NCBI GenBank assembly: GCA_946480475.1
Contig: CAMLJM010000006.1
Span: forward strand, 23,206-87,205
Reading direction: 5' to 3'
Length of the DNA stretch: 64,000 nt
Source: an uncultured Alphaproteobacteria bacterium
GTDB lineage: Bacteria > Pseudomonadota > Alphaproteobacteria > Micavibrionales > Micavibrionaceae
The notes under the pieces were generated by a model. That model had not been told where the DNA came from. It did no database searches and worked only from the letters and a program-made list of their open reading frames with translations. Numbering within the stretch: the first letter of the stretch is position 1; every line of letters starts with the position of its first letter. A program made the position numbers and the translations under genes. Shown here in pieces: positions 55,039 to 63,173 of this stretch.

Positions 55039-55529
55039 AGATCCTTAATCATCATCAGGGTCAGATCATCGTCAATAATCCGCATATCACCCATATGAAC
55101 CGCATCGCGGTCATACATGACCCCTGCGCCATCCGGGACGTAGCCTTTACGTACATATATTCTTTGTGCAGCACCAAAACCCGCATGTAAGCCAACAGCT
55201 ATGCCCATGTGTGTGCAGCCTTTTTCCCGTGCATGGCTTTCACAGGCATTCACCAAAGCCTCACCAATACCCTGGCGGCGGGCATCAGGACTTACGTATA
55301 AATCCTGTATTTCGGGAATATTTAACCGGCGAAACGGCTGGTAACGGGGATTCCAGTTCAGGAATACATAGCCTGATATCTTCCCGTTTGCTTCAGAAAC
55401 TAAAATAACGCGCTTCCCCAGTGCCTGCTCTTCAAAGCAGCGTTCGAAATAGCCCTGTTCATGGGGATTACCCAAGCCTTTCAGGGCAGATATATCATCG
55501 GGGGCGGCAATTCTTACGGACACGATCAT
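55035..55529 (-). CDS. GNAT-family N-acetyltransferase
   Basis: A 164-aa acetyltransferase. The core is clear: ISGYVFLNW (beta strand), IQDLYVSPDARRQGIGEALVNACE (acetyl-CoA loop R-x-x-G-x-G) and GCTHMGIAVGLHAGFGAAQRIYVRKGYVPDG, which matches GNAT motif B. It ends with an acidic tail. Substrate unknown. Convergent to the tandem paralogue pair (4-bp overlap) and divergent from the secreted repeat gene at 55608. Confidence 0.88.
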   Translation of the reverse strand: MIVSVRIAAPDDISALKGLGNPHEQGYFERCFEEQALGKRVILVSEANGKISGYVFLNWNPRYQPFRRLNIPEIQDLYVSPDARRQGIGEALVNACESHAREKGCTHMGIAVGLHAGFGAAQRIYVRKGYVPDGAGVMYDRDAVHMGDMRIIDDDLTLMMIKDL

Positions 55530-55607
55530 GAAATATTTTTATCTGAAAGCGGAATGAAGGGAAAACAAAATAGTTGGGAGAACGTCTGTTTTTACGAAAG
55601 GCCCAAC

Positions 55608-55982
55608 ATGAAATATAAAGCCGTTATTCTGGGATTTGCCCTGTTTCCCCTGCTTTATCCGCCCTCTGCCACAGCAGAAACCTATCACCGACGTAACTGG
55701 TCCAGTGGTTATAATGATTACCGGGCGGGAATCAACCGCGACTACACGATCAAAAACACAACAAGGGATGCCGAAGGCAGGCCCACCACAACACGCACGG
55801 AGGTCGAGCAGGATCACGATGAATATAACCGCAAAACAACTGTGAGAGGCCCCGATGGGGAATACAGTGCCCAGGAAATCGAAATCGATTACGGCGACGA
55901 CAAAATCAAGCAAAAGACCACAACAACCCACCCGGATGGCACCGTGGACGTAGATACCCAGCGCTACAAGGTTAACGACTAG
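55608..55982 (+). CDS. secreted repeat protein, 124 aa
   Basis: An exported protein. The ATG at 55608 gives a signal peptide (MKYKAVILGFALFPLLYPPSATA, cleavage after residue 23). The mature chain repeats a unit of 13-14 residues centred on x-D-G or D-D: DAEG (54-57), DHDE (69-72), GPDG (81-84), YGDD (95-98) and HPDG (108-111). Such spacing is typical of beta-hairpin or beta-solenoid repeats. The end QRYKVND resembles the end QSYSVNE of the next gene, so the two are related. Function unknown. Confidence 0.85.
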   Translation: MKYKAVILGFALFPLLYPPSATAETYHRRNWSSGYNDYRAGINRDYTIKNTTRDAEGRPTTTRTEVEQDHDEYNRKTTVRGPDGEYSAQEIEIDYGDDKIKQKTTTTHPDGTVDVDTQRYKVND

Positions 55983-56092
55983 CTGCGGATTATGGCCATA
56001 TTAAGACAGTGAATTATTTCAAAATTTAACGAAGGATTTCACCTTGGTGGTCGTAATATCTGCATAAGCACTAACCTTTGAAGGAAACACCT

Positions 56093-56935
56093 ATGATCTG
56101 CTCTTCCGCAAACCTCCGAAAAGCCCTGATGGCCACAATACCGGTCATCGCTTTGATGATGCTTACATCACTCAGCCATGAAGCCGATGCCCGCGAGCGC
56201 GAACGCACCCGTTCCGGCAGCTATCAGACAGAGCGTGGTTCAGGCACAGGCAGCACTACTGTCAACCGTGAACACGGCAGCCGTACACGTGACACAAACT
56301 GGACCAATGAGAATGGCGGCTCTGGTTCCGACAGCCGCAGCCGCACCTGGAACAAGGAAGAGGGCACCCGTACACAGGAGCACACCCGTACAAAAGCTGA
56401 CGGCAGCACCATGACAGAAAGCCGCACTACTACAAAAACCGAAGACGGCTTTAGCACATCGGGCTCACGTACAGGCTATAATGGCAACACGACAACATCC
56501 GAACGTGATGTTACAAAGAATGATGATGGCAGCTATTCAGCCGCCACAACCGTTACCAAAGAAGATGGCTCTACTATATCACGTGAATCCACAGGCACAA
56601 AAACCGAAGACGGTTTCAGCCGCAGCGGTAGCTGGGAATCATCAAACGGTAAAAGCGGTACATACACCCATGATGTAAGCAAAACTGAAGATGGCCGCAC
56701 CGTTGAACACACTTCGACAAATGCTGAGGGGAAAACCAGAAGCGCCACAACCGTCTCCAGCAAAACCGAAGACGGTCATACCAGCACCACAACTTACACC
56801 GGCGCTGATGGGCAGACAGGCACCAAAGTAACGACTGTTGGTAAAACCGAAGACGGTAAATACCGTACCATCATCACAACAGGCCCGAATGGCGAAACAA
56901 AAACACGCACTCAATCCTACAGCGTGAACGAGTAA
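56093..56935 (+). CDS. secreted KTEDG-repeat protein, 280 aa
   Basis: An exported, Thr/Ser/Gly-rich protein. AAGGAAAC precedes the ATG at 56093; a TTG at 56078 is the alternative. The signal peptide ends near residue 34 (HEADA). KTEDG occurs at 115, 170, 197, 224 and 251, with KNDDG at 142 and KEEG at 88: a period of 27 residues (once 28). Between them a second G-turn (KADG, KEDG, NAEG, GADG, GPNG) halves this to ~13.5. It looks like a repeated beta structure exposed on the cell surface or in the periplasm. Function unknown. Confidence 0.85.
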   Translation: MICSSANLRKALMATIPVIALMMLTSLSHEADARERERTRSGSYQTERGSGTGSTTVNREHGSRTRDTNWTNENGGSGSDSRSRTWNKEEGTRTQEHTRTKADGSTMTESRTTTKTEDGFSTSGSRTGYNGNTTTSERDVTKNDDGSYSAATTVTKEDGSTISRESTGTKTEDGFSRSGSWESSNGKSGTYTHDVSKTEDGRTVEHTSTNAEGKTRSATTVSSKTEDGHTSTTTYTGADGQTGTKVTTVGKTEDGKYRTIITTGPNGETKTRTQSYSVNE

Positions 56936-56955
56936 TCATTCCCCCTAAACACAAG

Positions 56956-56979
56956 AACGGCGGCCCCAAGGCCGCCGTT
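56956..56979 (+). terminator. rho-independent terminator after the KTEDG-repeat gene
   Basis: AACGGCGGCC / GGCCGCCGTT is a perfect 10-bp stem with loop CCAA, followed by TTTATT. It lies 21 bp after the stop. Confidence 0.9.
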
Positions 56980-57096
56980 TTTATTGCCTGCCCCAAAAAA
57001 AATTCATCTCAAATTCGATTTAATTTTTCAGCGAACTTTCTAAAATCTGTTTGAATAATCAAAGAGTTATAAATATTTTCCTGTCATATTTATATT

Positions 57097-57672
57097 ATGA
57101 CAAACATATTGCTGATAGTGGGGCTTCTTCTATTTGTTGCCGTCATCTGTCTGGTCGTTTCCGGCCGGTTCGGTGATGTCTTCTACAACGCCCTCACAAA
57201 TTGGAAAGCGACGTTGTTTGTCTTCCTGTGCCTGTCTGGTGGCGCACTCACCGGTCTCAACCTTTATAATGGTGACGGTACTACTCCCCCTGTCGCCTTG
57301 CCCGCGGTTGCGATCCCTGCCCTTGGTGATCTCTATCAGACATCCGAAGAAAAAACTCTGGCCACGATCCGAAACTGCCAGGCGTTCGTGACGACTCAAC
57401 TTGAGAGTCGTACCCTCCCTGATCGCCCAAGCAGCAGCCCTTCCCTCCTTCATCTTGCCAGTGATGTGCTCCCTAGTGCTCCAAAGGACTGGGATCGCTG
57501 CGCCAGAGTCTTCGGTACCAACTACTGGAAACAGGATATTTCTGTGAAAGGTGAGAATGGCGGCGTCGCATTATGTCGCGCCTACAGAAAGCAGAATGAA
57601 TTTGCATCAAGCGAAGTGGAGACATGGTGCGATACAGTTTTCAAAACCGATCCCACCAGCAGAACACAATAA
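57097..57672 (+). CDS. membrane protein of unknown function, 191 aa
   Basis: Not recognised. Two membrane segments near the N-terminus (about residues 3-22 and 37-57) leave a soluble domain of about 130 residues, probably periplasmic. That domain has four cysteines (RNCQAF, DRCARV, ALCRAY, TWCDTV), enough for two disulfides, which favours an exported location. No ribosome site is evident at the ATG 57097. It is convergent to the gene ending at 57685. Confidence 0.75.
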   Translation: MTNILLIVGLLLFVAVICLVVSGRFGDVFYNALTNWKATLFVFLCLSGGALTGLNLYNGDGTTPPVALPAVAIPALGDLYQTSEEKTLATIRNCQAFVTTQLESRTLPDRPSSSPSLLHLASDVLPSAPKDWDRCARVFGTNYWKQDISVKGENGGVALCRAYRKQNEFASSEVETWCDTVFKTDPTSRTQ

Positions 57673-57684
57673 TATTAGATTCTA

Positions 57685-58719
57685 TCAACCGGCAGGACCG
57701 TTCTGATGGAACGGGCATTGTGCTATCGAAGATACGGCGGGGGATACAGCGTCCTTAACCGGCCAGAAATCATGGCGCACAGCACCAATAAATTCCTTCA
57801 CCACATAACCAACGTAACTGCCCAGTCCTTTTATACTTGAGGGAATCGCAGGACATCCCGTGACAGGCTGATTGCTATAGGCGTCTACAAACGGTTGCAA
57901 CTGCATATCCTGCACGAATTGCGAAACCGTCGCGTCATCAACGGGCGTTTTGGCAAAACCATTCTCTTTAAAGGCGAACGGGCATTTCCCCACCGACACC
58001 ATCGCACCCTGGCAGAAACTATTGATACGGCTGCCAGCCGCTTGCCGCATCATCAATAAATGCATATCGCCTGATAACTTGTCCCAATCATCTGCCGTCA
58101 TGGCACGGTCCTGATGATCTTCATATTCCTGCCGCAGACGAACTGATAATTCTGATACCTGTGCCTGCGTCTGGATAATCGCATCATAAACCGGCGGATT
58201 ATTAGGCGATGTCTTTAATGCATGCTCTATATAAAGCGCCAATGCATTCTCATACGGCGTCAGGGATAACGCGCCCTTAACCGCCTGATCATGGAAATGC
58301 TGCAGATCAATCGAAAGCGTAGCGGCACGGCGAAATAACTTCGTCAGCGGCCTTGTAATCTCTCCGCTATCCGTATCCCAACCGAATGGATTGACCCACC
58401 CACGCTCCTTGGCAATTTCATGTGGCCTGACAGCTGCCGCGAAATCATACTGGCGGCTTAGAAAGCGCGTTGCGAAATCATCGAAATAAGCACCAAACTG
58501 TTCATCAGACAGCACGTCGCCATAAGACTGGCCAATATGCCTCATATAAGTGGCAAAATAATCGCGGTATATACTGCGATGAAGAATGACATCTTCTGCG
58601 CCGGAAACAGCCTCATCCTGATGACGGGCGAACAATGTACCAGCCGCCAACCTCTCCTGAATGGCAGCGGTGATCTCCTCCGACGTTAAAAGCTTATGGG
58701 TGACGGCTTCTTTGCTCAT
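57685..58719 (-). CDS. protein of unknown function with CPF motifs, 344 aa
   Basis: Not recognised. A soluble, helix-rich protein with no signal peptide. The C-terminal third holds Cys-Pro words: GKCPFAFKENGF, TGCPAIPSS and QCPFHQNG at the very end, plus a lone Cys in INSFCQGA. Such spacing could bind a metal or a cofactor, but no family is known to me. The middle (about 190-240) has a charged region with SVRLRQEYEDHQDRAM. Monocistronic, with a 140-bp divergent spacer upstream. Confidence 0.8.
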   Translation of the reverse strand: MSKEAVTHKLLTSEEITAAIQERLAAGTLFARHQDEAVSGAEDVILHRSIYRDYFATYMRHIGQSYGDVLSDEQFGAYFDDFATRFLSRQYDFAAAVRPHEIAKERGWVNPFGWDTDSGEITRPLTKLFRRAATLSIDLQHFHDQAVKGALSLTPYENALALYIEHALKTSPNNPPVYDAIIQTQAQVSELSVRLRQEYEDHQDRAMTADDWDKLSGDMHLLMMRQAAGSRINSFCQGAMVSVGKCPFAFKENGFAKTPVDDATVSQFVQDMQLQPFVDAYSNQPVTGCPAIPSSIKGLGSYVGYVVKEFIGAVRHDFWPVKDAVSPAVSSIAQCPFHQNGPAG

Positions 58720-58859
58720 GCCCGTATTAAGACCAACCTATTGAATTATGTCAATAAAATTACAGCCCTGTGTGCGGCTTCCGCATTTTCCTTGCGTTGA
58801 AACAGAGACTTATGTCACCATCTTTATAATAACAAAAACAAAAGTTAACGGGGCAAAGC

Positions 58860-59054
58860 ATGGGCAACTATATTCCACCACACATGATTCCTGATAAATC
58901 GCGCCGCGACAGGTTCCGCGACATCCAGATCCCCCTGCATGACAGCATTGATAATCGTCAGCCACCCCCGGGCTGGAACCGTGATGGCACCCGCAGCGAT
59001 GGCCAGAAGCAGGAGCGCACCTATAATCCTGAAGTGCCACGCTACGATTTCTAG
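58860..59054 (+). CDS. small charged protein, 64 aa
   Basis: Not recognised. The chain (MGNYIPPHMIPDKSRRDRFRD..NPEVPRYDF) is rich in Arg, Asp and Pro and likely disordered. GGGG lies eight bases before the ATG and a perfect TATAAT stands at 58825-58830, but without a well-placed -35 box. Antisense frames are longer but lack such signals. It precedes the glycyl-tRNA synthetase gene by 72 bp. Confidence 0.55.
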   Translation: MGNYIPPHMIPDKSRRDRFRDIQIPLHDSIDNRQPPPGWNRDGTRSDGQKQERTYNPEVPRYDF

Positions 59055-59126
59055 GCACTTTTCCCTTCCAAAAAAGGCTGAAAAACCATAATCTTCCGGA
59101 ATTATTTCAATCCCGGAAAGATAGAC

Positions 59127-60701
59127 ATGACCCAAGCCGCTCAAGCCGTAAACGCTACCCCCGAAGCTTCCCTGATCAAGGACATGAAAGAAATTGTCGC
59201 CCTGTGCAAACGCCGTGGCTTCATTTTCGCGGCTTCCGACATTTATGGCGGTATCAACGGTTTCTGGGATTATGGCCCGCTGGGTGTTGAACTTAAAAAC
59301 AACCTCCGCGATCTGTGGTGGAAGCACATGGTGCTGACACCGCCGCTAGGCCCCAAGGGCACAGCCTATGAAGGCCTGCCCGTGGATATTGTCGGCCTCG
59401 ACTCTTCCATCATCCAGAACCCCAAAGCCTGGGTGGCATCCGGTCACGTCGGCGGCTTCTCCGACCCGATGGTGGATTGCAAGGAAACCAAGCTGCGTTA
59501 CCGCGCTGACCACCTGCTGGTATACAAACCGAAATCAGGTGATGGCGACTGGATCGCCATCATGGAAAACACCGAAGATGACGAAGTTGAAAAACGCATT
59601 AAGAAAGTCGGTCGCGGTAAAGCTGCTGATTACGAAGTGCACAAGCTGGTTGATATTCCAGCGGCAGAGTTCGCGCACATCATCGGCCCTGATACCAAAA
59701 CACCGGGTACAATGACCGAGCCAAAACAATTCAACCTGATGTTCCACACCTTCATCGGTGCGACAGGCGGCGAAGAAAACAAAGCCTATCTGCGCCCCGA
59801 AACCGCGCAGGGCATCTTCCTGAACTTCAAGAATGTGCTGGATTCATCGCGCGTGCGCGTACCGTTTGGTATCGCGCAGGTGGGCAAGGCCTTCCGTAAC
59901 GAAGTGAACCCGCGTAACTTCATCTTCCGTTCCCGTGAATTTGAACAGATGGAAATGGAATGGTTCTGCCACCCGAACGAAGCCAAGATCTGGCGTGAAT
60001 TCTGGTTCCAGGAGCGTCAGAAATTCTGGCGTGCAATCGGCCTGCGCTCCGACAATCTGCGCATGCGCGACCACGATCAGGACGAACTCTCGCACTACGC
60101 GAAGGCAGGCCTCGGCACAGCGGATATCGAATACCGCTTCCCGTTCACAGCGCCTGACTTCGGCGAACTGGAAGGTATCGCGCACCGTTGCGACTTCGAC
60201 CTGACCCAGCATCAAGAACATTCCAAAGTGAAACTGGAATACATGGACCCGGTCACGCAAGAGAAGTTCTTCCCGCACGTGATCGAACCGGCCGCAGGCC
60301 TGACCCGTGGCGTGCTCGCATTGTTGACCGAAGCCTACACGCCGGATGCCAACCGCCCGTCCGGAGTTTATCTCGACTTCCACCCGTCCGTGGCGCCGAA
60401 GAAAGCAGCGATCCTGCCCCTCACGGCCAAGGACGAGCACCCGGTGCTGGCGACCAAGCTCTACATGGAAGTGCGCGAGCATTTCAATATCGACCTCGAT
60501 ATCAAACAAAACATCGGCAAGCGCTACGCCCGTCAGGACGAAATCGGCACGCCGTTCTGCTTCACCATCGACGATCAGACCGTGCAGGATAAAACCATCA
60601 CCGTCCGTCACCGCAATACCATGAAGCAAGACCGCATCAGCATGGACAGCGTCGTCGAGTACATGCAGAAAAACATGCTGCTGGCGACGGGTCGAGGATA
60701 A
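59127..60701 (+). CDS. glyS: glycyl-tRNA synthetase, single-chain (alpha2) type
   Basis: Charges tRNA-Gly with glycine. The 524-aa class II enzyme has GINGFWDYGPLGVELKNN (start of the core), RPETAQGIFLNF (motif 2 area), FGIAQVGKAFRNEVNPRNFIFRSREFEQMEMEWF and GLTRGVLALLTEAY (motif 3). This is the homodimeric form; most Alphaproteobacteria use the glyQ/glyS alpha2-beta2 form. The coding sequence is richer in G/C and in CGC/CTG codons than its neighbours. Transfer from another lineage is possible. Confidence 0.94.
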   Translation: MTQAAQAVNATPEASLIKDMKEIVALCKRRGFIFAASDIYGGINGFWDYGPLGVELKNNLRDLWWKHMVLTPPLGPKGTAYEGLPVDIVGLDSSIIQNPKAWVASGHVGGFSDPMVDCKETKLRYRADHLLVYKPKSGDGDWIAIMENTEDDEVEKRIKKVGRGKAADYEVHKLVDIPAAEFAHIIGPDTKTPGTMTEPKQFNLMFHTFIGATGGEENKAYLRPETAQGIFLNFKNVLDSSRVRVPFGIAQVGKAFRNEVNPRNFIFRSREFEQMEMEWFCHPNEAKIWREFWFQERQKFWRAIGLRSDNLRMRDHDQDELSHYAKAGLGTADIEYRFPFTAPDFGELEGIAHRCDFDLTQHQEHSKVKLEYMDPVTQEKFFPHVIEPAAGLTRGVLALLTEAYTPDANRPSGVYLDFHPSVAPKKAAILPLTAKDEHPVLATKLYMEVREHFNIDLDIKQNIGKRYARQDEIGTPFCFTIDDQTVQDKTITVRHRNTMKQDRISMDSVVEYMQKNMLLATGRG

Positions 60702-60702
60702 A

Positions 60703-61575
60703 ATGAAAAGTTGGATTTTCAGCTTTGTGTGTGTGGCGACCTTGTTGGTCGCCATTCCTCTTTCTAAGGCCGAAACCTATTCACCCGGTACCATCGGATA
60801 TCTGTATGAAGATTGCCAGAAAGCAGTGCAGTCAGAAACCATCGAAGACTTTGAGAAAAGCTGGTGCGGCACATTCATACAAGGTTACATGGATGGTGCG
60901 TTCGCGGCCGCGATGAAGAACCATCACAACAAAGACTATCCTAAAACAATCGCTCAATGTGATGAAGCCACACGCAAAGAAAGAGAAAACATAAGAAACT
61001 CTAATACCTGCCCGCATCTGCATTATCTGCTTACAGAAGCAGAGAACCCACTGAATATAGCTAGAGGCTTACCTATTTGGGTCTCATGGGAAAAACAACA
61101 TGACACGAACATTCTCAATCAATATGCATCTCCCCATATTAATAGAATTATTAAATCAAAAAACTTTTGCAAATATGTGATTGAAAATAAGTTTGATACC
61201 AAACCATTTGCAGCAAATCCTTATTTGGTTAAAATAAGCTCAAAAGAATGGGAAGCCGCTTCCAAGAAAATACGTGAGAATGCACGTCAAAATTACAAAA
61301 TCTGTATCAAAGAGTACGCAAACAGCGGCAATTCTGAAAAATTTGCAGCAAGCCTATGCGGAGCAAGCAATATTGGCCTTCTTTCTGGTGTTTATTACAC
61401 CGATACTCTTCCTGTTGAGCAAGTCGATCAAGTCTGCGCAACTGATATTGAGATCATCCGCAAGCATGAAATCACAGTGCAAGAACTATGCTTACCTAAT
61501 GACCTTTCTCCTGAAGATATTCTAAAAGCAGCAAATACGCCTGAATGGAAAGATTTTTGTAAAGAAGCACAATAA
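60703..61575 (+). CDS. secreted protein with Rap1a/Tai-like regions, 290 aa
   Basis: An exported protein with signal peptide MKSWIFSFVCVATLLVAIPLSKA. Residues about 30-65 (GYLYEDCQKAV..WCGTFIQGYMDGAF) have the Cys, Cys and G-x-x-D-G spacing of the Rap1a/Tai immunity-protein family. A second, looser match is at about 195-235 (CIKEYANSG..LCGASNIGLLSGVYY). More cysteines suggest disulfides. It starts 2 bases after glyS, with GAGGAT before the ATG, yet is A/T-rich, unlike glyS. No type VI effector is near, so an immunity role is only a possibility. Confidence 0.8.
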   Translation: MKSWIFSFVCVATLLVAIPLSKAETYSPGTIGYLYEDCQKAVQSETIEDFEKSWCGTFIQGYMDGAFAAAMKNHHNKDYPKTIAQCDEATRKERENIRNSNTCPHLHYLLTEAENPLNIARGLPIWVSWEKQHDTNILNQYASPHINRIIKSKNFCKYVIENKFDTKPFAANPYLVKISSKEWEAASKKIRENARQNYKICIKEYANSGNSEKFAASLCGASNIGLLSGVYYTDTLPVEQVDQVCATDIEIIRKHEITVQELCLPNDLSPEDILKAANTPEWKDFCKEAQ

Positions 61576-61616
61576 AAAATCCTAAATTTCCATGTTTTCA
61601 CACCCACAAATCTTGC

Positions 61617-61777
61617 CCCTTGTGAAAACTCTACCGCCGGAATAATCTGACCCTAATATGCAGGGATATACCATGGATTTTGAACCAGGCGGCTTGCCGC
61701 AGGATCATTGCATCAACGCTGCTTCGAATACATTCAGGGTTATAGAAACGATGATGATACAAAAGGCACAGGTCGGA
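61617..61777 (+). pseudogene. decayed partial copy of the gene at 63174 with its leader
   Basis: From CCCTTGTGAAAA (61617) onward the sequence parallels that before and in the gene at 63174 (leader at 63109). The copies share GGAATAATCTG, ATATGCAGGGAT, a start ATGGATTTTGAA (61673) and TTGCCGCAGGATCA. One base is lost at about 61714, shifting the frame, and about 24 bases are missing further on. The match ends in CACAGGTCGGA (61767-61777). The next gene begins right after, and its ribosome site GGAG lies at the remnant's end. Confidence 0.85.
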
Positions 61778-61784
61778 GTTAAAC

Positions 61785-62411
61785 GTGCTTAAAGAGGGGA
61801 AGAAGAACCGCTGGTACATTCTATCGGTATTGTTCAGCCTTCTTCCTCTTATTACAGGTTGTTTTTTCTATGCCCTGTGGCGGGTAACGCATGACATGGA
61901 TCTGGCTTTTTTAGGCCTTCTTTTAACCCCTCTTTGCATGCTGTCATTATTAATCAGCTTTATATTCTTGTTCCCTGCCGCTGCATTTTATAAACAAAAC
62001 AATACGCCCCGCAGAAGACTTAAAATCCTTCTGGCATTCGCCATACTTTCCATCAATTTTCCTGTTGCCGGAAGCGTCATGTGGGAAGCCGATAATTATT
62101 ACAGTCAAACCGCTGTAATCATTAAGAACCACTCAGGCGTTTCAATAGACAATCTGACTATAACCGACGCGCAAGGAAATACGCTATCTATACCGCCTGT
62201 GGCGGCGCACAGCGAAGTCACACACAGGCTCCCCTTTAAGGGTGAAGGCAAGATAACCTACAAACTCATATCCTCCACAGGTCCGCAGGAAGGTATTCTA
62301 ATAGGCTATTTCTCAGCATCATTTATGACGCCAGGATCCATCATAGAAATTAATACCGATGGCACCGTGACAGCAGAAGAAATATCCCCTGCCTTAGAAG
62401 GCCCCTTCTAG
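61785..62411 (+). CDS. membrane protein of unknown function, 208 aa
   Basis: Not recognised. GTG at 61785 is used, with GGAG six bases upstream. Three hydrophobic segments lie at about residues 11-31, 38-66 and 80-97. A soluble C-terminal domain of about 100 residues follows, rich in beta-forming residues (AVIIKNHSGVSIDNLTITDAQ) and probably periplasmic. It starts at the edge of the decayed gene copy, so it may have been joined there by recombination. A convergent hairpin follows. Confidence 0.78.
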   Translation: MLKEGKKNRWYILSVLFSLLPLITGCFFYALWRVTHDMDLAFLGLLLTPLCMLSLLISFIFLFPAAAFYKQNNTPRRRLKILLAFAILSINFPVAGSVMWEADNYYSQTAVIIKNHSGVSIDNLTITDAQGNTLSIPPVAAHSEVTHRLPFKGEGKITYKLISSTGPQEGILIGYFSASFMTPGSIIEINTDGTVTAEEISPALEGPF

Positions 62412-62413
62412 GA

Positions 62414-62438
62414 AAAAGCCCCCATCCGGAAGGCTTTT
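62414..62438. terminator. hairpin between convergent genes
   Basis: AAAAGCC / GGCTTTT, 7-bp stem with an 11-nt loop, lies between the stops at 62411 and 62469. The A and T ends allow use in both directions. The stem is short. Confidence 0.5.
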
Positions 62439-62468
62439 CTTCAGGCATGAATTAGTGTTTCGATAGCA

Positions 62469-63020
62469 TCAAAGATGCCTCCCTTCAGAAAATTCCTCAA
62501 TCGCTTTGGCGCAAAAATCATCGAGGTCATCGGGCTTGCGGCTGGTTACAAGGCCGTTATCAACATGCACGCTTTCATCGACCCATTCACCGCCGGCATT
62601 GGCAATATCGGTTTTAAGGCTGGGCCATGATGTCAGTGTCTTGCCATCAACGACACCGGCCTCAACCAGCACCCACGGCCCATGACATATCGCGGCCACC
62701 GGCTTCGATTGGTCGAAGAACGCTTTCACGAAAGCTGTCGCCTTTTTATCCATGCGCAGGGCGTCAGGGTTAGCGACACCACCCGGCAACACCAGCCCGT
62801 CATAATCATTTGCACTCGCATCAGAGACACGCTTGTCGACAGTAAAACTATCGGCTTTTTCATCATGGTTCATACCCTGGATAGACCCTTCTTTAATCGA
62901 TATAAGCTCCACTTCGGCCCCCGCCGCCTTGATATCTTTCCAGGGGCGCGTCAGTTCTATCTGTTCCACCCCATCGGTAGCCAGAAAAGCGATACGTTTG
63001 CCTTGTAATGCTGCGGCCAT
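62469..63020 (-). CDS. DJ-1/PfpI-family protein (PfpI type)
   Basis: A 183-aa cytoplasmic protein of the glutamine-amidotransferase-like fold. The nucleophile is C112 in AAICHGPWVL with adjacent H113, and E19 sits in DGVEQIEL, the triad of PfpI/YhbO-type proteins. Relatives act as stress proteins, glyoxalases or deglycases. CAGGAGATGT precedes the ATG at 63020. Its stop is convergent to the membrane-protein gene. Exact activity unknown. Confidence 0.93.
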   Translation of the reverse strand: MAAALQGKRIAFLATDGVEQIELTRPWKDIKAAGAEVELISIKEGSIQGMNHDEKADSFTVDKRVSDASANDYDGLVLPGGVANPDALRMDKKATAFVKAFFDQSKPVAAICHGPWVLVEAGVVDGKTLTSWPSLKTDIANAGGEWVDESVHVDNGLVTSRKPDDLDDFCAKAIEEFSEGRHL

Positions 63021-63173
63021 GATACATCTCCTGTTTTTAAATGATTTCAGAAGACTAATTGCCCAATAGGTTAGGCAGTTCCCTTAATTTCGCACGCGCG
63101 AACCTTAACCCTTGTGAAAACCTCAAGGGCGGAATAATCTGGCCCCAACCATAAAATATGCAGGGATTTTATC

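Noticed and set aside
56435..56860. Regular KTEDG-coding DNA repeats considered as a CRISPR or minisatellite
   Set aside because: The period (81 bp) is in frame, units vary at third positions, and a signal peptide and terminator frame the gene, so it is a coding repeat.
59844..60755. 303-codon open frame antisense to glyS
   Set aside because: It mirrors the codon regularity of the glycyl-tRNA synthetase gene, whose motifs are unmistakable; the product is low-complexity His/Val/Phe-rich.
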